Source of the DNA: a virus | Length of the DNA: 48,523 nucleotides | IMG/VR virus record: IMGVR_UViG_3300027749_000170 | Coordinates: 1-48,523 of that record | Strand: one strand, 5' to 3' | Shown: piece after piece, positions 16,220-28,200 of the stretch | Position numbering within the stretch: the stretch's first letter is position 1 | How the letters are laid out: every line of letters starts with the position of its first letter | Translations under genes and position numbers: made by a program | The notes under the pieces: model-generated | The model's database searches: none | The model's input: the letters and a program-made list of their open reading frames with translations, nothing else | Told to the model about the DNA's origin: nothing

Positions 16220-19200
16220 ATGGCGACTAACAAAAAATCAGTTAATTTCTTACCAGACTATCTAAAGTCAGATAAAAATTCTAAATTTTTAGCCGGAACA
16301 ATAGATCCGTTAATTCAATCTCCCAAATTAGAACGAATTGATGGTTTTGTAGGATCAGTGATAACTCCAAATTATAATCCTACTATAGATTCTTATATTA
16401 AAGAAGATTCAAATTTAAGAACAAATTATTCTCTTGAACCTGCTTTAGTTTTTAAAGATAAATCTTCTAATATTACTGATGTAGTTGCATTTGACGACAT
16501 TATTAATGAAATTGGAATACAAGGAGGTAAGGTTGATAATATTAATAGATTATTTAAATCTGAATTCTATTCATATGATCCTTATATTGATTGGGATAAG
16601 TTAGTAAATTATTCACAATACTATTGGTTATCCACCGGACCCGATTCGATATTCTTTGCTGGCGATATTGATATTAATGACAACATTATTGGAAAAACCT
16701 CATATGTAATGCCTAATGGTTATGCTTTATCAAATGGTATGAAAATAAAATTTTCACCAGATATATTACCTGAATCATACAGAGATAAAGAATTTTATGT
16801 TGAGGGGGTTGGTAAAAGTATTAATTTTATTGATATAAAATTGTTAGACGTAAACGAGCTATCAAATATACTATATAATGAAACATTTGATAGTGATAAA
16901 TTTGATACATTCCCATTTGATGGGGATAAAAAATTACCATTAATTCCTGAATATGTTACAATTAATAGAGCTAGCTTAGATTTAAATCCATGGACAAGAT
17001 ACAATCGTTGGTTTCATTCAGAAATAATTCGTATAACAGCAAAAATTAATAATCAACCATTCTTATTACCTTTAGACGCTAGAGCATTAAGACCAATTAT
17101 TGAATTTAAACCTAATATACAATTACATAACTTTGGAAATAAAGGAATTGGTAGAATTTCTGTAATTGATACTGATACAACAGATGCATTTTCTTCTGTA
17201 GATGGTACAATAGGATATTACGTTGATGGTGTATTACTAGAAGAAGGCACCACGGTTATATTCAATGCCGATGTACACGATGATGTTCGAGGAAAAATTT
17301 ATACGGTACAATATGATCTATCTAAAAATCCTTATATTCTTAGATTAACAGAAGCAGTTACACCTAATCTTTTAGAATCTATTGCTATTAATCTTGGTAC
17401 ATCCTACTCAGGAACTACTTGGCATTATAGCAGTTACACTAATACTGATGGGGAAATTAAGAATATATGGGTTAAATCTCAAGAACATAAAAAAATAAAT
17501 CAAGCACCTTTATTTGATTTATTTGATCGTGATAACATTAGTTATACTGATAAAAATTCTAATTTTGTAGGATCTAAAATATTTGGATATGATATTGGGA
17601 CAGGAACATCTGATAACATTTTAGGATTTCCTTTAAAATATAAAAATAGTGTAGGAGTTGGTAGTTATCTTTTTAAGAATTATTTCATGACAGATTCTAT
17701 TGAACTTGTTACAAACGGTGTGAGTTCAATCATTTCCACAGGAGTTACATATTTTAAATTGTTTGATATCTTAGCATTAACTAATGTATGGAGTCCATCA
17801 ACGGATTATCAAATTCCAATAATAGAAACACAAACAATATTAACCGCCACTAATACTGTATCTATATTATCAATTACACCACCCTCTGATATTTCTGTAA
17901 TTGCATCGATTAATTCTATTTTAACAACTGCTACTTTATCGACTTCTACACTAACACTTACATTTAATAAAACTCTTAATGTTAATGATGTATTATTGTT
18001 AAAAATTACATCTGATCAAATACCTAATAGTAATGGACATTATGATACGCCGATTAGTCTGACAAATAATCCATTAAATGGAAATATATCTACTTTTACA
18101 TTAAGCGAACTTAGCGATCATTTGTATACTATGATTAGCCGTATTGACACTTTTTCAGGATCTTTCCCTGGATTAAGTAATTTAAGAGATTTAACTGATT
18201 ATTCAATATATGGAACTAGATTAATCATTAACGCTAATCCTATTGTTTTTGCACAAATATTTCTTGGCAAAAAAAATCATAATGTAGTTGATGCTATAAG
18301 ACATGCTGGAGATCAATACAATCAATTCAAAATAAATTTGTTAACAGCCATGGAAACAGTTGATAGTCAATTATCTCCCGCTGATGCACTTGATAAAATT
18401 TTAATAGATCTTAATAGTAATAAAGAATTACATTCTTCATATTATAGATCTGATATGTTAGGATATGGATCTAATAAAATTAAAAGAACATATACAATAT
18501 CTAGTTCTAACAATACACATTATCCAATTGGATTAGATTTTAATTTAACAATGTTAAGTTTTAAATCTGTATTAATATATGTTAATGATATACAATTAGT
18601 TAACGGAATAGATTATAATTTTTTAATTGACGAGGTGATAATTTCTAAATTGCTATCAATTGGCGATATTATAGAAATATATTATTACCCAGATACACTT
18701 GGTTCATTTGTACCAGCTACTCCAAGCAAGTTAGGTTTATACCCTGCATATCCTCCTAATATATATAATGATGATTCATATTTAAGTTCTGATGTTGTAG
18801 TTATAAGAGGGCATGACGGCAGTATTATGCAATCATACGGAGACTATAGAGATGACATTATACTTGAATACGAAAAAAGAATTTATAATAATATAAAAGT
18901 TAAATATGATCCAACAATATTTGATATTAATGCTATAATTCCTGGAGTATTTAGGAAAAATGAATATTTGTTATCAGATGTAAATGATATATTAATAAAA
19001 GATTTTACCAAATGGGCTGGTATATATAATATAGATACAACTATCAATAATATATATGATGCAGGAAATCCTTTTACATGGAATTATAAAAATAGTGTTA
19101 ATACTGTAACTAATACTAATGTTTCTGGTTATTGGAGAGGTATTTACAAATATTTTTATGATACAGATACACCAGATACTCATCCATGGGAAATGTTAGG

Positions 19201-22200
19201 ATATATTTCTAAACCAAATTGGTGGGATACTTATTATAGCTGGACTGATACAATTAAACGTAGTGCATTGATTTTAGCAATTACAAAAGGTTATACAGAT
19301 AAGCCACCCTCAACAGTTGTAAATTCTAAGTATGCTCGACCTAAATTTTCTTCTATCGTTCCAGTTAATAGTATAGGTGAATTATTAGCACCTTCTGAAT
19401 TTTTAGTAAATGACGTAGGATATTATGATAAAATATCTGATTGGAAATTTGGAGATCACGGCCCGGCAGAAACTGCATGGAGAAGAAGTAGTTATTGGCC
19501 ATTTGTATTAAATTCTGCTGCTGCATTACTTTATCCTTGTACATACACAACATCTATGTATGATACAAGTAGAATATCATCAAATAAGAACACAGGACAA
19601 TTAACCTATTTGGAAGATGATTTATATTTAAATCCTAAAAAACTTTTAGTAGAAGGTTATAATAATGCACAAACAGCAGGCTTTGGAGTTTATGTTGTTG
19701 AAAAAGGTATACAAAAAGATTTAAATTATCTTGATATTTTAAAACAAGATTTAAATTATATTAATTTTAATTTATTTCATAAAATTGGAGGATTTGTTAG
19801 TAAAGATAAATTGCAGGTTATTATTGACTCCATTGATCCGTTGTCACAAAGCCTCGGGGCAATCTTACCTCCAGAAAATTATAATTTATTATTGAATGTA
19901 AGTAATCCAATTAAATCTGCAAGTATTTCTGGTGTTGTAATTCAAAAATTAAATAACAAATTTGTTATAAAAGGGTATGATAAACTTAATCCTTATTTTA
20001 ATATATTATCGCCTAATAAGTCGTCTTCCTCGGGTGCATTAACAATAGGAGGAAAGTCTGAACAATTTACAGAATGGTCTGGTGCAATAACATCAACTGG
20101 TCTCGGTTCGATTGATATAACTTCTCCAACAAACGTTACTACACGTTATTATAAGCAAGGTCAGCTTGTAAGATATAATAATAGATATTATCGTGTAAAA
20201 GTTGGACATGCTACACAATCTACCTTTGATATAACATTATTTTATTCTTTACCAGAATTACCAATGGTAGGAGGAGCAACAATACAATTATCATCGGGAT
20301 TCAATAATACAGTTATACAAGTTTCATATGGTTCACAGTATTCTACTGTACAAGAAATTTACGATATATTAATAGGCTACGGTGCATATCTTGAAAGTCA
20401 GGGATTTATATTTGACGAATTTAATACTGAGCTAAATGAAGTAATAGATTGGAAATACACAGGAAAAGAATTTCTATATTGGACCACACAAAACTGGGCA
20501 GATGGTAATTTAATTACATTGAGTCCATTTGCAGATTATTTAAAATATTCATATATAGATTCTATTGTTGATAATATATCAACTGGTGATTATGAATATA
20601 GTTTATTAAAAGCCGACGGACAATCGTTTCCTATTAATAATTTTAGACTAAGTCGCGAAGATGGCGTTTGTATTATTAATACTATAGATACATTAGAAGG
20701 TATATTTTTTGCTACCTTAAATTCTGTGCAAAAAGAGCACGGTATGGTAATTGATAATACTACAATTTTTAATGATACAATCTATGATATTGAAACCGGA
20801 TATAAACAAAGAAGAATTAAAATAACAGGATTTAGAACAGCAGGATGGAATGGTGATTTATTAAGTCCTGGATTTGTATATGATAATGTTAAAATAATTG
20901 ATTGGGCAGAATATGGTTCATATTTGCCAGGTACTGTTGTAAGATATAATGGTGCATATTATCAATCAAATATAAGAATTCGTAATGATAAAACTTTTGA
21001 TTTTACTAAATGGAACAAATTAAATAGTAAACCTAAATCAAATTTATTACCTAACTTTGATTATAAAATAAATCAATTTGAAGATTTTTATAGTTTAGAC
21101 ATTGATAATTTTGATGTATCTCAACAAAAATTAGCTCAACATCTTATTGGATATACTCCACGACAGTATCTTAATAATATTATCACAAACCCAGTTTCTC
21201 AGTATAAATTCTATCAAGGATTCATTAAAGAAAAAGGTACCAAAAATGCTATAGATAAATTGTCTAAAGTTGGTAGATTTACCCGTCAAGGTGATATATC
21301 ATTTGAAGAAGAATGGGCATTTAGAGTTGGTGATTATGGAGGTTTTTCAACCTATAATGAAATTGAATTTTCCTTACAGGAAGAATTAGAATTAGAAAAT
21401 CCGTACCTTGTTAAATTTGTAGGTAGTATTCCTTCAAATACCACTCCTTTAACAAATTATAAATTACCTTCGGATTTGTTAATCACTCCTGAAGATTATG
21501 TATCATCATCTACATTTAATACATATCCAAGTACATTTTTAGATACTAATTTTGAATTAACAACCGCTGGATATGTAAGGGCAGACGATGTTACAGTTAC
21601 CGCATATAATAAAAATAGCTTATTGGATATTGCTAATAATTTATTAATTCAGGAAGGTAATACTGTTTGGTTAGGATTCTTAGAAAACGGTGACTGGGAT
21701 GTTTATAGATATACTAACTTATCTCCTAAAGTTGCAGGAGTATATATAAGTTCCCCAGGTGTAAATATTACATTTACAACAGATATAAATCATAATTTAT
21801 CAATCGGTGATATTGTGTCTGTTGTAAGATTTAATCAGCAGGTAGACGGAATACATATCATTACAGATATTCCTAGGCTAGATCAATTTACGGTATCATC
21901 TGCGTTAACTACGATTTCTAATGCTGACTTATTAAGTAATGGAATGTTATTTAAATTTGAAAAAGCTAGATACAGTAATATTCAGGATCTCATTAATAGC
22001 AATAATATTTCAAAGTTAAATTTTAATGAAAAAGTATGGATAGATAACGGTACCAATGATAAATGGCAAGTATACAAAAAAATAGAAAATTATAATATTG
22101 GATATATTAATACTGCATCTACTACAGCATTTGATCAACAGTTTGGATATTCTATATATAGCCAAGAAAATAATAAAATATTGCTAATGTCCGCTACAGG

Positions 22201-25200
22201 GCAATATAATAATACTCCTCGATATGGAAATATATCAGTTTATTTTAAAATTACAAATTCATTAAGTAAAAGATTTGAATTTACTTTAAACAGTAATAAT
22301 CTCAGTTATTGTAATAATCAATTAAGCAATGAATTTGGATATTCGTTGTCACATGACACTAATAAAGGATTATTTTTTGTTGGAGCACCTGCTGCATCAA
22401 ACATTAAACCACTCTCTTTAACAAGTGGAACAGTTGTATTAGCAAATTCTAACTCCACCCCTAAACCATATATTAATGAAGGGTTAGTAAAAATTAGTAG
22501 TTACAATGATGCAATTACTGGGGAAAAAACTGAAGCGGTATTAGTAAATCCATACGGTACCGTTAATAGTATTGCATCTCATGCAAGATTTGGTCATTCT
22601 ATATATACAAATAATGTTGATGTTAATACTTCTACTACATTATTAGTTGGTGCTCCTGGAGATAGTGTTAATACCTATACAGGAAAAGTTTATGTTTATA
22701 GTGTATCTAGAACCAATTATTATAAGGCAACAAAAGCCCAAGTAATATATGCTTATGCAAAAAATACGTTAGCAGAATTATATCCCTCAGAGGCTACCTT
22801 ATTATATTGGATGGTTATTGGATTAGAAACATTTAATCAAAAAATAATTAATGATAGAATTGCTAATCCTGCGTTAGCTGCAAATATTGATGCAACAAGA
22901 GCAGCAGATTCAATTGGTATTTTAGAAACTAGAGGCAATGTGGTTGCAGCATTCCAAAATCAAACTAATCCAGCTGCACCAATATATCCCACCGAAAGTG
23001 AAATTAGATATTGGATGATTAACGGTCTTGGACCGGACAATATCACTTTTATTACAGAATACAGACAAATTCGAATTTATTATCCAAACGTTGCCCTCCG
23101 CATCGATGATGAAAGAGCCGCACTATTGGTAGCGGCTACTGTATCAATTGTTCCTCATATCTCTGGTCTTAATTTAACTTCTCCTAATATTTTAAATTTT
23201 GGTAGTCAGTTTGGAGATAAGATTGCAGGAAATGCCACAGGTTCTGTAATTGCAATTACTGCACCTTATTATTCTAATACTGTTACTAATATAACTGGTA
23301 TGGTGCAATTATTCAATATCAATGCCGTTCCAAGATATATCGATAAAATAGTATCACCATTTGGAACAAATGATGTATTTGGAGATGATATTGCAGTCTC
23401 ATCCGACGGAACATATATAATTGTATCATCAATTAATGTTAGTAATTCTAACAAATCGTTTGGTAAAGTTGCAATATATAAATTTAATGGCTCTACTGCT
23501 ACTATACAACAAATTATAGATAATCCATTGCCTCGTAGCGGAATGAAATTTGGTGTATCTGTATCTATTAGCGACGACAACAATACATTAGCAATAAGTG
23601 CATTAGGTACTAATAATACAGAAACGTTAACATTTGATAAAAACTCTAAAAAAGGAGAAACTGTATTTGACGGCGGAGCAACTAGATTTATCTCAAATAT
23701 ACCTAATTCTGGAGTTGTATATGTATATGGTAATTTAAACGGTTATTTTGTTTTTGCAGAAAAAATTGCAGATCCATTGGCAATTGCAGGAAATGGATTT
23801 GGATATTCTGTGTTGGCCACAAATAATGATATATTTGTAGGGTCACCATCTACTACTGCTATTTCAAGACTATTTGAATTTTATAAAATAGATAAGTCTG
23901 TTAATGGATTAAAATTACTTAGAGAACAAACTGATCTTGTTGATGTGTCTGGCATTGATAGAATAGCATTAATAGATTCATTTAAAGAAGAATTAATTGA
24001 ATATCTAGATGTAATAGATCCTTTAAAAGGAAAAATTGCAGGAATTGCCGAACAAGAATTAAAATATAAATCAGCATTTGATCCAGCAATATATTCTATT
24101 GGTACAGAATTATCAATAGTCGACACTGAGTTAAGTTGGATTGATGATCATGTAGGAGAATTGTGGTGGGATTTAAGTACTGCAAAATATCAATGGTACG
24201 AGCAAGGTGACGAGATATTTAGAAAAAATAATTGGGGCAAGTTATTCCCCGGAGCAACTATTGATGTTTATGAATGGGTAAAATCTGATCTATTACCCAG
24301 TGAGTGGGCTGCCCAAGCCGACACTAATCAAGGATTGACTAAAGGAATAAGTGGACAACCTAAATATCCTAATAACAGTATTGTTTCTGTTAAACAATTA
24401 TTCAACAATGTAACAGGATCAGTTGAAGATATATATTTCTTTTGGGTAAAAAATAAAGTAACTGTTCCTAATGTTAAAAATAGAAGAATCAGTAGTTATC
24501 AAGTATCTAGAATCATTCTTGATCCAGTAGCAAACGGTTTAAAATTTATTGAAATATTATCAGCAGATTCTTTGGCATTTGCCAATGTTCAACCTATGTT
24601 AATTGGAAATAGAATAAATGCAAATATTGCTAGTAATTTAAACAAAAATAAAATTCCTAAACATACCGAGTGGGTGCTAATGGCCGAAGGCAATAACAAT
24701 CAAATGCCACCGCCATTATTAGAAAAAAAATTAATTGATAGTTTATTAGGGCATGATTTCTTTGGTAATATTGTTCCTAGTAATTTGTTAACCTATAGGA
24801 ATAGATACGGAATAGGAATACGTCCTCAACAAACTTTATTTAAAGATAGAATAGAGGCATTAAGAAATCAAATTATATTTGTTAATTCTATTTTAATCAA
24901 CGAAAGAATAACAGGAAATTATAATTTTAATAATCTAAATAGCTATGATCCTACTCCAGACGAGTTGTCTAGAGAATACGATATAGTAGTTGGAGATTTT
25001 ACCGAAATCAATGGTATTAATACCTTACAGTTTGAACAAGCTTCTTTAACATGTACTATCAATAATGGTAAAATAATATCAGTTGAAGTCTTAGCACAAG
25101 GATATGGTTATAAAATTACACCGTTGGTAACTATTATTTCATCCTCTGGTAAAAATGCAGTTATCTTAACTGAGATTAATAGTAGAGGACAAGTTATAAA

Positions 25201-28200
25201 TGCAACAATATCAAACTCTGGATCGGGATATGTTGATATTCCATCATTAATAGTTCGTCCACATACTGTTATTGTTACACATGATTCACGATATAATAAT
25301 CGATGGACAGAACATCAATTTAATTATAATTCTCGTAATACTGATAGAGCATCATGGACGATGATTAAAAATCAAAAATATGATACTCGTTTATATTGGA
25401 ACTATGTTGATTGGACAAGTAAAAATTATAATTCTTTTAAAGATTACAAATATGTTATTGAAGGAACATATGGACTTTCTACATTAGAGAATATTAGAGT
25501 TGGAGACTATGTAAAAATTAATAATGTCGGAGATGGACGATCTATTATACTTGAAAAATTAGCCGACTCTGTTATTGGAAATTTTTCTTCACACTATGAT
25601 GTTGTTTTTAGCCAAAAAGGAACAATTCAAATATCTGAATCTTTATGGAAATTTTCTAATAAACATGTTGCCTATGATGACGCTACATTGGAAGAAAATT
25701 TATATGATCAAATACCCGACATAGAATTATATCGTATATTATTAGCATTGAAAGATGATATATTTGTTAATAATCTTAAAGTTTATTGGAATAAATTTTT
25801 CTTTGCCGCGGTAAAATATGCGTTTACTGAACAAAAATTATTAGACTGGGCATTCAAAACATCATTTATTAATGTTACAAATACAGTCGGAACATTAGAT
25901 CAAAGACCAGTATACAAATTAGATAATGAAAAATATTTTGAAGAATATGTTAAAGAAGTTAAACCTTATCATACAAATATTAGAAATTACATATCAAAAT
26001 ATACATCATTAGACGAAAATTCTAATTTATTATTCGCTGATTTTGATGCACCTTCTTATTATAATACTGCTACTGATAAATTTGAAGTTGTTACGCTTTC
26101 AAACACTACATTAACTAATCAGCAACCCTGGAAATCATGGGCCGATAATTACACATATTTTGTAGGTTCGATTATTGTAGCCGATCCGGGTATTGGTTAT
26201 ACTCAAATACCAACTGTTACTATATCCGGAGGAGGCACAAAAGTCACCTCAATTGCAACTGCCGAAGCTTATTTAAGAAATGGCGGAATTTATCAGATAC
26301 TAGTAACTAATCCGGGTGCTGGATATACAATAACTCCTATAGTTACAATATCCGGTGGTGGACCAAATGTAATATCAACTGCATCCGTTTCTGTATCATT
26401 ATTAAACTTTACTACTAGAAAAAATATTATAAGTTTAAGATTTGATAGAGTTTCTGCAGATCCTGAAATTGGTAATATTGATGTCAATGACACGTTTATA
26501 TGTTCAGGTAAACAAGACAAGTTTATATTATCTATATTAGCAGATCGAAATAAATTAGATATTTTCCCTACACTTGATGGAAAATTAATATTATCAAATG
26601 ATTATACAATTCAATACTATCGTGATGAAAACAAAAAAGAATATTCTAGATTTGTATTTTTAAATTACATACCCCGTAAAGATCAAATATTTAGAATTTC
26701 TTATAAGAAGAGTATTGAATTATATACCGCTGTTGATAGGATAACAAAATTTAATACTTCTACAGATTCCATATCATCATTTATGTCAGGGATAGAATAT
26801 CCTAATAATATTATACAAGGGTTGCCATTTGAATACTCAGCATCTTGGGATAATGTTCAAAATAATGCAAAATATGATGTATCAGCATGGAGCGATGTTA
26901 TAGGTTATTATGCTTCTGCAAAATTAGTAAGGAACGTTCAAATAGGCACATCAACATTATATCTTAGTACCACTACCGATATATATATAGGACAGGTAAT
27001 TAATTTTTTAAATTCTACAACTAACCGTATACGACGAGATACAATAGTTGTTGGTATTAATACCACAGCAAGTACAATCACAATTAGTCAACCGTATTAT
27101 GTAATTAAGACAGTTAAATCAACCGCCACTAGCATAGGGTCAAACATTGTTATAACAACAGCTAAACCGTTCAATGGTGATATTGTGTTAGGAGACGTAG
27201 TGACTATAGCTGGAATGGATTATAATCAATTTAATGGCCAGTACACTATTTCTTCTATATTAGATAATGATAAATTTATTGTAAAAGCCAGAGCTGTATT
27301 ACCTACAACTTCTACAATAATTACATTTGGTGATGCTAATGCTACTATATCGACAATACCAGTAGCTATTAATACAGCATCTGTATTAATAAGTTATAGC
27401 AGTGATATATATTCAAAATCAATAAGCAATACTATAACAATTGAATTATCAATACCATATACAGAAATTGCAAGAATTAAAATATTTAAAGATAATGAAA
27501 CAGCAGAAATGCCCACCGGTATTCCTATTACAGGTCCTTATCCTAATAGTGAGTATTATTACTTAACAGTCGATCCTATAACAAAAAATGTAATAGCAAA
27601 TTTCTATCAAATGGGACATGCAACCTATAAATTAGAATATTATATTTACGGAAATACCACAGTTGAATTTTGGAAAACTGATATAAATCAAAGTGACTTA
27701 GAATCGTCAATATCCGGCGGTTCATGGGCATGGAATAATTTTATTGGAGGACAAGGAATCACCTTTACTTCAACATCTGTTATTTCAGGTAATACACCTA
27801 TTGCTATTGATGGCGATCAATTTGTTAGTGAAAGATCTAATTATGCACCAGAGGAATGTGTGAATGGACATGTATTGGATAGTTTAGGTATTAACGTATA
27901 TACCAAAGCAGCAGTTTCATATCCAACAGTGTTATCAGGATCATTTCCGGTAACTGCAGGAACTTTTGTTTCTGCAACATTAAGTATTCCTACAACACAA
28001 TATGCAGGTATGATAGTTCATTATAATGGAATAATGTTTAGTAGGGTAGATAACGTTTTAGATTTATCTAGCTCTACACAGTATTATATGGTTGGAAATA
28101 CAATTCATATTGGACCACAATCTATTTCGGGTCGTGGCGGCTATACAATGATAACCATAGGAGGTGATTATTCAGTACTTGATAGCAATTTAATTTTAGT

